This document shows, in pieces, positions 25,723-33,198 of a stretch of 64,000 nt of DNA. How positions within the stretch are numbered: position 1 is the first letter of the stretch; each line of letters starts with the position of its first letter. The notes below the pieces were generated by a model that saw only the letters and a list, made by a program, of their open reading frames with translations, was not told the origin of the DNA and did not search any database. The position numbers and the translations under genes were made by a program. Source of the DNA: Thalassobius sp002708925 (GTDB taxonomy: Bacteria > Pseudomonadota > Alphaproteobacteria > Rhodobacterales > Rhodobacteraceae); the NCBI RefSeq assembly GCF_049803795.1, contig NZ_JBNAGJ010000002.1, positions 310,001 through 374,000 on the forward strand, written 5' to 3'.

Positions 25723-26016
25723 TCACACGCCGTTATCAATGATGAACATCGTGTCGAAATAGGCGAACTGCGGCGCGCTGCCATACATCTGCGTCGCCAT
25801 CTGGCACCACTCGGCGTCATGGGCGGCCAGCGCGGCCTCTTTGGTTTTCCACAGGTAAATCCCCCCGCCCCGATTGGTGACAGGATCATACAGATAGGTC
25901 TTGCGGATCAGATCCGCATTGGCCCGCCAGCGCGGCACGGTGGCGTTGTATTTGTCCAGAAGCTCGGATTTTGAGATGCCCGGCGGCAGGGCAAAGGTGA
26001 CGATTTCGGTGATCAT
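25723..26016 (-). CDS. YdhR/ABM-like small ferredoxin-fold protein
   Basis: A 97-residue protein with a single dimeric alpha/beta-barrel-like domain: ITEIVTFALPPGISKSELLDKY..., a central RKTYLYDPVTNRGGGIYLW and a C-terminal FDTMFIID. This pattern resembles the YdhR and antibiotic biosynthesis monooxygenase families. The ATG at 26016 has GAGG upstream. It sits 42 bp after arsH and 79 bp before the FadH-like gene on the same strand. The substrate is unknown; a redox or organic-arsenic role is only suggested by context. Confidence 0.7.
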   Translation of the reverse strand: MITEIVTFALPPGISKSELLDKYNATVPRWRANADLIRKTYLYDPVTNRGGGIYLWKTKEAALAAHDAEWCQMATQMYGSAPQFAYFDTMFIIDNGV

Positions 26017-26058
26017 GGGCGCCTCGCTTGCTGCGCCCATGATAGCATGGATCGCGTC

Positions 26059-26772
26059 TCAGGTCGCCTGTTTGAGGTTCACGCGTTTTGACAGCGCTTC
26101 CGGGCTTTCCTTGCGTTCGGAATAGCGGTCTACCAGATAGGCCGACTGATCCCGCGTCAGCAGGGTGAACTTGACCAGTTCCTCCATCACATCGACCACC
26201 CGGTCATAGAAAGGGCCGGGCTTCATACGGCCGCTTTCAAACTCCAGAAACGCCTTGGGAACCGAGGACTGGTTCGGGATGGTCAGCAGACGCATCCAGC
26301 GGCCCAGAATGCGCATCTGGTTGACGGCGTTAAAGCTTTGACTGCCGCCGCAGACCTGCATGATGGCCAGCGTTTTGCCCTGCGTCGGGCGGATGCCGCC
26401 GATGGGCGCCAGGGGGATATGATCAATCTGAGTCTTCATGATCCCGGTCATCGCCCCGTGGCGTTCGGGGCTGCACCAGACCATGCCCTCGGACCACATG
26501 ACCAGATCGCGCAATTCTTGGATCTTGGGGTGTTCGGTGGGGGCGTCATCGGGCAAGGGCAGGCCCGAAGGGTCGAACATCCGGGTGTCGCAGCCCAGAC
26601 GTTGCAGAATGCGGGCGGCCTCTTCGCTTATCAGGCGCGAATAGGACGTATCGCGCAACGAGCCGTACAGCAGCAAAATACGCGGAGAATGATCCGAGCG
26701 CTGCGCCGGGAACAGGCTGTCTTGGTCAATCGGTTTCCAGCTGGGCTCGTCAATATTGGGGGTATCGGTCAA
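26059..26772 (-). CDS. arsH: Arsenical resistance flavoprotein ArsH
   Basis: A 237-residue NADPH-dependent FMN reductase. ArsH oxidises trivalent organoarsenicals to less toxic pentavalent forms. The FMN phosphate loop GSLRDTSYSRL is near residues 38-48, followed by WCSPERHGAMTGIMKTQIDHIPL and PTQGKTLAIMQVCGGSQSFN, all ArsH-specific. The start overlaps the aqpS stop by 4 bp. It is the fourth gene of arsR-arsC-aqpS-arsH. Confidence 0.95.
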   Translation of the reverse strand: MTDTPNIDEPSWKPIDQDSLFPAQRSDHSPRILLLYGSLRDTSYSRLISEEAARILQRLGCDTRMFDPSGLPLPDDAPTEHPKIQELRDLVMWSEGMVWCSPERHGAMTGIMKTQIDHIPLAPIGGIRPTQGKTLAIMQVCGGSQSFNAVNQMRILGRWMRLLTIPNQSSVPKAFLEFESGRMKPGPFYDRVVDVMEELVKFTLLTRDQSAYLVDRYSERKESPEALSKRVNLKQAT

Positions 26773-27455
26773 CGCGTTCTCCGTTCTTGTTCAAAGTCTT
26801 CGGGCGTGCCGGCGAACAATTGTTTCGCCAGGGCAAAGGCAATCAGCCCGCCCATGATCTGCGCGATGATGAAGCCCGGCACATGCGCCGGATTGATCCC
26901 CGCAAACGTGTCGGTAAAGGCTCGTCCGATCGTCACCGCCGGATTGGCAAAAGAGGTAGAAGCCGTGAACCAATAGGCCGCCGTGATGTACAGCCCCACC
27001 AGCATCGGAATCGCCTGCGCCCGAAACCGGATACCCCCCAGAATGGTCAGCAGCAGGCCGAACGTGGCCACGCCCTCGGCGAACCATTGGGAGGAGCCCG
27101 TGCGATCCTTCGTCGAGAATTGCAGGATATCCAGGTCAAACATCCCGTGGGCCATCAGGCTGCCGATAATCGCACCCACAGACTGTACGATAGCGTATGG
27201 GGCCAGATCCGCCCATTTCAGATCCCCGCGGATCGCCATCACCAAAGACACCGCCGGATTGAAATGCGCGCCCGAAATCGGCCCCAGGATGGTGATCAGG
27301 ACAAACAGAATCGCGCCGGTGGGAATGGTATTGCCCAGCAAGGATACGGCCACATCATCGGACAGCGCATCGGCCATGATCCCCGAGCCAACAACGGTAC
27401 AGACCAGCAGACATGTGCCCAGAGCCTCGGCCAGCAGGCGGTTGGGCAGGGTCAT
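26769..27455 (-). CDS. aqpS: Aquaglyceroporin of the ars operon (AqpS-like)
   Basis: A 228-residue six-helix MIP channel with both half-helix motifs intact: NPA at 66-68 (AHFNPAVS) and NPA at 171-173 (ANPAVTIGR, Arg of the selectivity filter). In Sinorhizobium meliloti AqpS lets arsenite, made inside by ArsC, leave down its gradient and replaces ArsB or Acr3. The same inference applies here, since neither pump is in the window. The ATG at 27455 overlaps the arsC stop (ATGA). Longer upstream starts run across arsC and are rejected. Confidence 0.9.
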   Translation of the reverse strand: MTLPNRLLAEALGTCLLVCTVVGSGIMADALSDDVAVSLLGNTIPTGAILFVLITILGPISGAHFNPAVSLVMAIRGDLKWADLAPYAIVQSVGAIIGSLMAHGMFDLDILQFSTKDRTGSSQWFAEGVATFGLLLTILGGIRFRAQAIPMLVGLYITAAYWFTASTSFANPAVTIGRAFTDTFAGINPAHVPGFIIAQIMGGLIAFALAKQLFAGTPEDFEQERRTR

Positions 27456-27949
27456 GCCGCGCCCTCCGTTTCTGTGCCGATTTTGGCCATTGCAGCTTTT
27501 TGGGCGGCGGTGTCCATCTGATCCAGCGGCAGCGCCAGAAAGGCGTCCACGCGGGCTTTCATCCGGGCAAAGGCCACGCGAAAGGCCTGGCGGTTTTCCT
27601 CGTCCGTTTCGCCCGCCCCCGCCGGATCGGGGATGCCCCAATGAGCGCTGACCGGCGCGCCGGGCCAGAACGGGCAGGTTTCCCCCGCCGCGCTAGAGCA
27701 AACGGTGATCACGTAATCCATTTCCGGGGCGTCTTCGCCGGCGAATTCATCCCAGCTTTTGGATCGAATATAGGAGGTGTCGTGCCCCAGCCCGTCCAGC
27801 AGCTCGATCGCAAAGGGGTTCGGCTTGCCCGTGGGCTGCGACCCGGCCGAAAACGCCCGGAACCGGCCCTTGCCCAGCTCATTCATCAAGGATTCGCCCA
27901 AAACAGAGCGCGCGGAATTTCCAGTGCACAGGAACAGCACGTTTTTCAT
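27452..27949 (-). CDS. arsC: Arsenate reductase ArsC (LMW-phosphatase type)
   Basis: A 165-residue enzyme converting arsenate to arsenite. It has the CX5R P-loop C8TGNSAR14 near the N-terminus and two further cysteines, C84 and C92 (TVCSSAAGETCPFWPG), placed like the redox relay of thioredoxin-linked ArsC. DPAGAGETDE supplies the acid region. It lies 10 bp after arsR and overlaps aqpS. Confidence 0.95.
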   Translation of the reverse strand: MKNVLFLCTGNSARSVLGESLMNELGKGRFRAFSAGSQPTGKPNPFAIELLDGLGHDTSYIRSKSWDEFAGEDAPEMDYVITVCSSAAGETCPFWPGAPVSAHWGIPDPAGAGETDEENRQAFRVAFARMKARVDAFLALPLDQMDTAAQKAAMAKIGTETEGAA

Positions 27950-27959
27950 ATCATCGGTC

Positions 27960-28292
27960 TCAGCATTTGCAGGTGAGTGTTTCCAGAACCGGGCGACAGA
28001 TATCGGGATTGCCGCCGCAGCAGTCTTCCATCAGGAACGCCAAAAGCCCGCGCAGCCCGTCAAAATCGGCAAAATACCGGATCGAGCGCCCCTCGCGCAT
28101 GTTGCGCACCAGCCCGGCCTGAAACAGGACGGACAGGTTGGCGGACATGGTGTTTTGTTTCACCCCCAGCGCGGCGGCAACGTCCCCCGCCGCCATGCCC
28201 TTAGGCCCGGCTTTGACCAGCAGGCGAAAGGCTTCCAGCCGGGTGTCCTGCCCCAGGGCAGCAAAGGAATCGAGAGCTTTTGTTTTATCCAT
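27960..28292 (-). CDS. arsR: ArsR/SmtB arsenite-responsive repressor
   Basis: A 110-residue winged-helix repressor. DNA-recognition helices are near residues 34-60 (AAGDVAAALGVKQNTMSANLSVL). The classic ELCVCDL metal site is absent. Instead there is a C-terminal cysteine cluster C91, C92, C99 plus C108, C110, resembling the Acidithiobacillus-type ArsR. The start codon lies inside a 26-bp palindrome, so no ordinary ribosome binding site fits and the mRNA may be leaderless. First gene of the ars operon. Confidence 0.93.
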   Translation of the reverse strand: MDKTKALDSFAALGQDTRLEAFRLLVKAGPKGMAAGDVAAALGVKQNTMSANLSVLFQAGLVRNMREGRSIRYFADFDGLRGLLAFLMEDCCGGNPDICRPVLETLTCKC

Positions 28293-28311
28293 AATTCATG
28301 AATTATGGATA
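28286..28311. promoter_or_regulatory. 26-bp perfect palindrome over the arsR start codon (ArsR operator)
   Basis: TATCCATAATTCA is followed directly by its exact reverse complement. The arsR ATG (28290-28292 on the minus strand) is inside the palindrome, as is a -10-like CATAAT. Binding here would block both promoter and start. The centre ATTCATGAAT is ArsR-operator-like. Confidence 0.8.
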
Positions 28312-28366
28312 TTTCAAAGCAAAGCAAGCGCTTTCTTGCGCCCGTTACAAAAACTTCATCTCAGGG

Positions 28367-28744
28367 CTATTCAGTCTCTACGCAATGCCGGCGGAAGGCG
28401 CGTTTGAGCATGTCCAGCTCTTCGCGCAGCAGGCTGACCTCGGCGCGCAGATCATCGCCCAGCGCCTCGCCCGCCAGAACCGAAAAGCTTTCCAGCACAT
28501 CTCCGTCCCGCTTATCGCGGATCAGAAACGTCTGGATCCCATCTGACAGGGTTTCCAGCGGGACCGGCACGCGCACCACCCAATGCCCGTTTTCCCGATC
28601 CTCGGTGATCTCCAGGCCCAGAACCGGCTCGTTCAGATGGGTGACCTCCAGCTGCGGCTGCAGGTTGTCCATGGACGAGGACGTCAGGAACCCTTCCCAC
28701 ACGCCTTCGAACAGGCGGGTCTTTGTCAGTTTCAGCTCGCTCAT
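28367..28744 (-). CDS. Conserved hypothetical protein, 125 aa
   Basis: No known family is recognised. The N-terminal two thirds look beta-rich (LFEGVWEGFLT, LEITEDRENGHWVVRVPVP). The C-terminus (about 95-120) is a charged helix, LRAEVSLLREELDMLKRAF, likely coiled-coil. No signal peptide or membrane segment is seen. It lies 11 bp after the 257-aa gene, so the two are probably co-transcribed and may act together. Confidence 0.75.
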   Translation of the reverse strand: MSELKLTKTRLFEGVWEGFLTSSSMDNLQPQLEVTHLNEPVLGLEITEDRENGHWVVRVPVPLETLSDGIQTFLIRDKRDGDVLESFSVLAGEALGDDLRAEVSLLREELDMLKRAFRRHCVETE

Positions 28745-28755
28745 GTCCTGTCCTT

Positions 28756-29529
28756 TTACAAATCGGCGCGGGGGCGGCGCGAGAATGTCAGATCGCGGAT
28801 CGTCACCTGGTTCATCTCGGGGCCTTCAAAGATCAGGTCAATCCAGGCTTTCTCGATCCGTTTTTCGTTCAGGCGGGAATAGGCCAGATCAAATTCGACC
28901 ATGATGTCGGTTTCATGCAGGGGCAGCTCACGCACCAATTGTTCGGTATTGGGGCCGTGGCGGATGTTCAGGCGGGCGAAAATCTCCAGCGGTTTTTCCA
29001 TTTCCACGATCGTGTCCATCCGCACCAGATGCAGTTTTTGCAGGCCCTCCACGGCCTCGGGGGGCAGGTCGATCACCAGAGACAGGAACGAGCCGTCGAA
29101 TTTGAACACGTCCAGCCGCAACCCATAGGGTGCCAGATCCGTTTCGCGGTGATTGCGCAGCTGGCGCAGGGTCAGCTCCGAAAAATGACAATCGTGAAAC
29201 AGGGTGACCTCGTTCCCCAACTGGCTGCCGCTCTGAACCGAGGACATGCCGGGCACGGGCAGCGGGCCGCGCCACAGTTCGGGCCGCCAGGCCCAATCGG
29301 ACCCATGCGGTTTGTGAAACGCGGTATTGCCGATCAGGGGCAGGGCCAGCCGGTTGTCTGCCTCGTGAATAAGGCTGTCCAGATGGGCCCGCAATTCGCG
29401 CGCCATGGTGCGGCGCTGCCGCAAACGCCGCAGCCCTGTCGTGCCGGCCTCACGCGCCAGGGCAGCCCAGTGACGAACCACCCGGCGATGCATCAGAACA
29501 TTAAGAATACGGCGATTGATCAGAGACAT
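28756..29529 (-). CDS. Conserved hypothetical protein, 257 aa (possibly DUF6478)
   Basis: The N-terminus is strongly basic and helical (RRILNVLMHRR, GTTGLRRLRQRRTMARELRAHLD). A Trp-rich turn (DWAWRPELWRGP) follows, then a beta-rich half containing LVIDLPPEAVEGLQKLHLVRMDTIVEMEKPLEIFARLNIRHGPN. I recall a Rhodobacterales family with this look (DUF6478) but have not checked it. No catalytic motif or signal peptide is evident. It forms an operon with the 125-aa gene. Confidence 0.75.
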   Translation of the reverse strand: MSLINRRILNVLMHRRVVRHWAALAREAGTTGLRRLRQRRTMARELRAHLDSLIHEADNRLALPLIGNTAFHKPHGSDWAWRPELWRGPLPVPGMSSVQSGSQLGNEVTLFHDCHFSELTLRQLRNHRETDLAPYGLRLDVFKFDGSFLSLVIDLPPEAVEGLQKLHLVRMDTIVEMEKPLEIFARLNIRHGPNTEQLVRELPLHETDIMVEFDLAYSRLNEKRIEKAWIDLIFEGPEMNQVTIRDLTFSRRPRADL

Positions 29530-29589
29530 ACGACCCGGCCCATGACTGTCGTTCCTATCCTACGGCTTATGATCATAAGGGAAAGCCCG

Positions 29590-30228
29590 TTAATTAAATA
29601 TGCGCTGGAACAGGGATTTCGGCGGGTTTTTGGCATTCTGCGCGGCCTTTTTCACCCGGTTGGCGCTGGCGGCGCGGATTTTCGTGGCGGTTTCGATCAG
29701 CAAGGCTTTGCCGCGCCGAGAGCCGATGCTCTGATCTCCGTAGACGGCCAGGGTCAGCAAGGCCTCATTCTGGACCATTGCCGCGCGCCAATGATGCGGG
29801 GCGCCGCCGTCAGGAACCAGATCGGGACTGGAGACCTCAACCAGCAGCAGCCCGTCCTGCGCGCTTTGCGACAGAACGTCCTCGGGCTCTAGCGCGCGCA
29901 GCATATCCTGAACGTCGGCCCCGCCGTCACGCGGCACCAGCGCCGAAACCGTCAGGATCGCCGGCTTTACCAACGTCCCCGCAGGCAGGCCCATCAGCCC
30001 ATCGCACCCGGCAATCAGAACGAAACCCGCGCGCGGATGATTGCGCAGGCTGGACGTATCCACGCAATAGCCTGCGGGCGTCTCGATCCCGATGCGCCCC
30101 TGTAGCAGCTCGGCCGAGCGCACCGCCGTGGCCGCGGGCTGCGTCTGGGTCTGCGACCGCCCTCCCGGCAGACACCCCGCCAACAGAACCACCGCAGTGA
30201 TCGAAACCGCGCGATAAAAATGTGTCAT
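29590..30228 (-). CDS. Putative lipoprotein, 212 aa
   Basis: The ATG at 30228 gives a signal sequence ending in lipobox LAGC with Cys19 as the lipidation site. The mature protein has a beta-rich body (GFVLIAGCDGLMGLP, TLVKPAILTVSAL, DGLLLVEVSSPD) and a basic C-terminal tail. It is probably anchored in an envelope membrane facing the periplasm. No family is recognised. It is divergent from the first CPBP protease gene. Confidence 0.75.
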   Translation of the reverse strand: MTHFYRAVSITAVVLLAGCLPGGRSQTQTQPAATAVRSAELLQGRIGIETPAGYCVDTSSLRNHPRAGFVLIAGCDGLMGLPAGTLVKPAILTVSALVPRDGGADVQDMLRALEPEDVLSQSAQDGLLLVEVSSPDLVPDGGAPHHWRAAMVQNEALLTLAVYGDQSIGSRRGKALLIETATKIRAASANRVKKAAQNAKNPPKSLFQRIFN

Positions 30229-30415
30229 GACGCTCGTGATGGCGCTGCCCTCCTGAACCCGTCCGGTCTGGATACCCAAGCCCCTCGCCGCACACAAGAG
30301 TCTGATCACGGGGAAGATTGGACGTCTCTTGCCCCTGTTGCTGGCCGCCTTTTCCGGATACACACGGACAAACCCACCCGAGAAAGCCCCGCGCCCCAGC
30401 CGATGCAACCTGCCG

Positions 30416-31309
30416 ATGCGACCAGCCTACGCCCCCCATCAGGAATTCCTGCGCCCGGCCCGGCCACGGTCTGAACTCTGGCGCTTGGGGCTCGGGCTGC
30501 TGACGGCCTTTGCGATCTTTGCCGCCCTGCAATGGGGGCTGGGGGCGCTGCTGATCGCCACGCTTTCGCCGCAGACATTGATGGAGGTGCAGGCTCAGCT
30601 GGCCCTGGGCAACACCCCCGGCGGAGCCACGATGATGCTGGCCAGTTTCGGGCTGATCCTCGTTGCGGTGGGCCTCTCGGTAACGCATGTCCACAAACGA
30701 TCCGCGCTGACTCTGCTGGGGCCAAAGGCGTTGCTGCTACCGCAATTTACCCGCGTTCTGACAGCCCTGATTGCCCTGAACTTTGCGATCTGGATTCTGC
30801 CGCCCTCGGAGTTTCTGCACCCTATCGAGGCAAACCTGCCGCTGGCCACCTGGCTGAGCTTCCTACCGCTGGCCGTGCCTGCCCTGCTGATCCAGGTCAG
30901 CGCCGAGGAAATACTGTTTCGCGGTTACCTACAGCAGCAACTGGCGGTGCGCGTGAAATCTCCTTTGGTGTGGATGGTGCTGCCTTCGCTGGGGTTCGGG
31001 CTGCTGCATCTGCGCCCGGACCTGCCCGAGACCCGCTGGATTCTGGTGGCCTGGGCCACGCTGTTCGGAATGCTGGCGGCCGATCTGACGGCGCGCTCGG
31101 GGTCTTTGGGGCCGGCGATTGCGCTGCATTTCGTCACCAATGCCATGGCGATTTTATGTGTCTCGTCGGATGACATCCTGTCGGGGCTGGCGCTCGGGCG
31201 GATGCCCGTCGCGCTCGGAGATCCCGCCCAGTTGACGCCCTATCTGTTGATTGATCTGGGGGGGATGCTGTGCGCGTGGCTGGCGGCAAGGCTGGCCCTG
31301 CGATGCTAA
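30416..31309 (+). CDS. CPBP family intramembrane metalloprotease (first of a pair)
   Basis: A 297-residue protein with about seven to eight hydrophobic helices. The CPBP (Abi/Rce1-like) signature is intact: the Glu-Glu motif in SAEEILFRGYLQQQL near residues 163-177, FGLLHL near 197, and HFVTN near 238. The glutamates and histidines form the predicted catalytic site in the membrane. Roles known for the family range from prenyl-protein processing to bacteriocin immunity. The start at 30416 is the most protein-like of several ATGs. It overlaps the next gene by 7 bp. Confidence 0.88.
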   Translation: MRPAYAPHQEFLRPARPRSELWRLGLGLLTAFAIFAALQWGLGALLIATLSPQTLMEVQAQLALGNTPGGATMMLASFGLILVAVGLSVTHVHKRSALTLLGPKALLLPQFTRVLTALIALNFAIWILPPSEFLHPIEANLPLATWLSFLPLAVPALLIQVSAEEILFRGYLQQQLAVRVKSPLVWMVLPSLGFGLLHLRPDLPETRWILVAWATLFGMLAADLTARSGSLGPAIALHFVTNAMAILCVSSDDILSGLALGRMPVALGDPAQLTPYLLIDLGGMLCAWLAARLALRC

Positions 31310-32211
31310 GCGCCTATGCCCCTCATGCCCGCTATATCGCGGATGCGCGCCTCACGGCCGATCTGCCGCGCGTGATCCTGGGCGTCGCCCTGATCGAGGG
31401 GCTGTATAATATCATGTTGCGGTTGCTGGATACCGGGCTGCTGGGCCTGCCCAGCGGCTTTACCGAAGGGTATTACTATGGCACCACCCGCGCCGGGCTG
31501 ATCGCGCAACTGCTCAGCTTCGGGCTGCTGGCGGGCGCGGTGATTGTGGTGGCCCGCCTGCTGCACCAACGCAGCGCGCTTAGCCTGATGGGCGGGGCCT
31601 GGGGGCTGCGCCAGATGAAACAGGTCACGATTGGCGTGCTGCTGCTGTTTCTGGTCTCGGACCTGCTGCCACCCTACTGGAACACCGAGGGCCTGCATAT
31701 GAACGGCGGGCTTAGCTGGCTACTGCTGCTTCCTGTTTCCCTGGCGGCGCTGACCGTGCAAATCGGTGCCGAAGAGCTGCTCTATCGTGGGTATATCCAG
31801 CAGCAGATCGCCGCCCGGTTCCACAGCCCCTGGATCTGGCTGACCCTGCCCAACGTGATGTTCGCGCTGGCCCATTGGGACGAAACCGCCCCCCTGCCCG
31901 AGGCAGTCCAGTACATGATCTGGGCGTTTTTCTTTGGGCTGGCGGCCTCGGATCTGACCGCGCGCACCGGATCGCTGGGGGCTGCCGCCGGGTTCCATCT
32001 GGCCAATAACGCCTATGCGTTCCTGCTGTTTGGAGATGCGGGCATGGATGACAGCGGCTTGGCGCTGTTCGTGTTCGATGCCCCTGACGCTCGGCCGGTT
32101 GACGCCGCCACAGATGCCCTGCCCCAGCTGTGGCTGCCCCCCGGCTTCGTGATCGAGCTGAGCTTTGTCTTTTTGATGTGGCTGACAGCGCGTTTGGTGC
32201 TGCGGCGCTGA
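31303..32211 (+). CDS. CPBP family intramembrane metalloprotease (second of a pair)
   Basis: A 302-residue paralogue of the preceding gene, with the same layout: GAEELLYRGYIQQQI near 156-170, FALAHWDE near 186-193 and FHLANNAYAF near 232. The two proteins share YLQQQ/YIQQQ and DLTARSGSLG/DLTARTGSLG, so they probably arose by tandem duplication. The start overlaps the upstream stop (ATGCTAA), so translation is coupled. The substrate is unknown. Confidence 0.88.
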   Translation: MLSAYAPHARYIADARLTADLPRVILGVALIEGLYNIMLRLLDTGLLGLPSGFTEGYYYGTTRAGLIAQLLSFGLLAGAVIVVARLLHQRSALSLMGGAWGLRQMKQVTIGVLLLFLVSDLLPPYWNTEGLHMNGGLSWLLLLPVSLAALTVQIGAEELLYRGYIQQQIAARFHSPWIWLTLPNVMFALAHWDETAPLPEAVQYMIWAFFFGLAASDLTARTGSLGAAAGFHLANNAYAFLLFGDAGMDDSGLALFVFDAPDARPVDAATDALPQLWLPPGFVIELSFVFLMWLTARLVLRR

Positions 32212-32240
32212 TTGCATTTCCGTTGCGTCCGCCTTATCTG
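32212..32240 (+). promoter_or_regulatory. Candidate promoter for accD-folC
   Basis: TTGCAT (32212-32217), a 17-bp spacer and TATCTG (32235-32240) lie 35 bp before the accD start. It begins right at the stop of the CPBP gene. Confidence 0.4.
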
Positions 32241-32274
32241 ACTGTGAACATCGGCTATCAGGGGCGCCTCTCGC

Positions 32275-33198
32275 ATGAACTGGATCACCAACTACGTCCG
32301 TCCGCGCATTAACTCGATCTTCTCGCGCCGCGAAGTGCCCGAGAACCTGTGGACGAAATGCGACGAATGCGGAACCATGCTGTTCCACCGCGAACTGTCC
32401 GACAATCTGAACGTCTGCACCAATTGCGGGCATCACATGGCCATCACCCCGCGTGACCGCTTTGCCGCGCTGTTTGACGGCGGCATTTTCGCCGAGGTCG
32501 AAGTACCTGAGCCTAACGCCGATCCTCTGCATTTCCGCGATCAGAAAAAATATCCCGACCGGATGAAAGCCGCCCAAAAAAAGACCGGCGAAAAAGAGGC
32601 CATGCTGGTGGCCACCGGCGAAATGGGCCGCACGCCCATCGTGGCCGCCTGTCAGGATTTCAGCTTCATGGGCGGATCCATGGGCATGTATGTGGGCAAT
32701 GCGATCATCGCCGCCGCGGAAAAGGCAGTCGAGCTGCAACGCCCCCTGATCCTGTTTTCGGCCGCGGGCGGCGCCCGTATGCAAGAGGGCATCCTATCGC
32801 TGATGCAAATGCCCCGCACCACCGTCGCTGTGCAGATGCTCAAAGAGGCCGGCCTGCCCTATATCGTCGTGCTGACCCACCCCACCACCGGCGGCGTCAC
32901 CGCGTCCTATGCGATGCTGGGCGACGTGCAGATCGCCGAACCCAATGCCCTGATCTGCTTTGCCGGTCCGCGCGTGATCGAACAGACCATCCGTGAAAAA
33001 CTGCCCGAGGGTTTCCAGCGCGCCGAATACCTGCTGGACCATGGGATGCTGGACCGCGTGACCCCGCGCACCGAAATGAAGGACGAGCTGGTCACCATCA
33101 TCCGGATGCTGCTGAACATGCCTCCCGCGATCAAGGGCGATCTGCCGGCCCCCGAGCCCACAGACGCCCCCACCGAAGACACTCCGGCAGAAAAATGA
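32275..33198 (+). CDS. accD: Acetyl-CoA carboxylase carboxyltransferase subunit beta
   Basis: A 307-residue cytoplasmic subunit that, with AccA, transfers carboxyl from biotin to acetyl-CoA to make malonyl-CoA. An N-terminal zinc ribbon uses C29, C32, C48 and C51. The crotonase-like core has MGGSMGMYVGNAI, FSAAGGARMQEGILSLMQM and HPTTGGVTASYA. The last four bases overlap folC, the common accD-folC pairing. Confidence 0.98.
   Translation: MNWITNYVRPRINSIFSRREVPENLWTKCDECGTMLFHRELSDNLNVCTNCGHHMAITPRDRFAALFDGGIFAEVEVPEPNADPLHFRDQKKYPDRMKAAQKKTGEKEAMLVATGEMGRTPIVAACQDFSFMGGSMGMYVGNAIIAAAEKAVELQRPLILFSAAGGARMQEGILSLMQMPRTTVAVQMLKEAGLPYIVVLTHPTTGGVTASYAMLGDVQIAEPNALICFAGPRVIEQTIREKLPEGFQRAEYLLDHGMLDRVTPRTEMKDELVTIIRMLLNMPPAIKGDLPAPEPTDAPTEDTPAEK

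Noticed and set aside
26769..27641. An aquaporin start at 27641
   Set aside because: The first 62 residues overlap arsC and read as Arg/Gly-rich shadow; ATG at 27455 overlaps the arsC stop and begins the first membrane helix.
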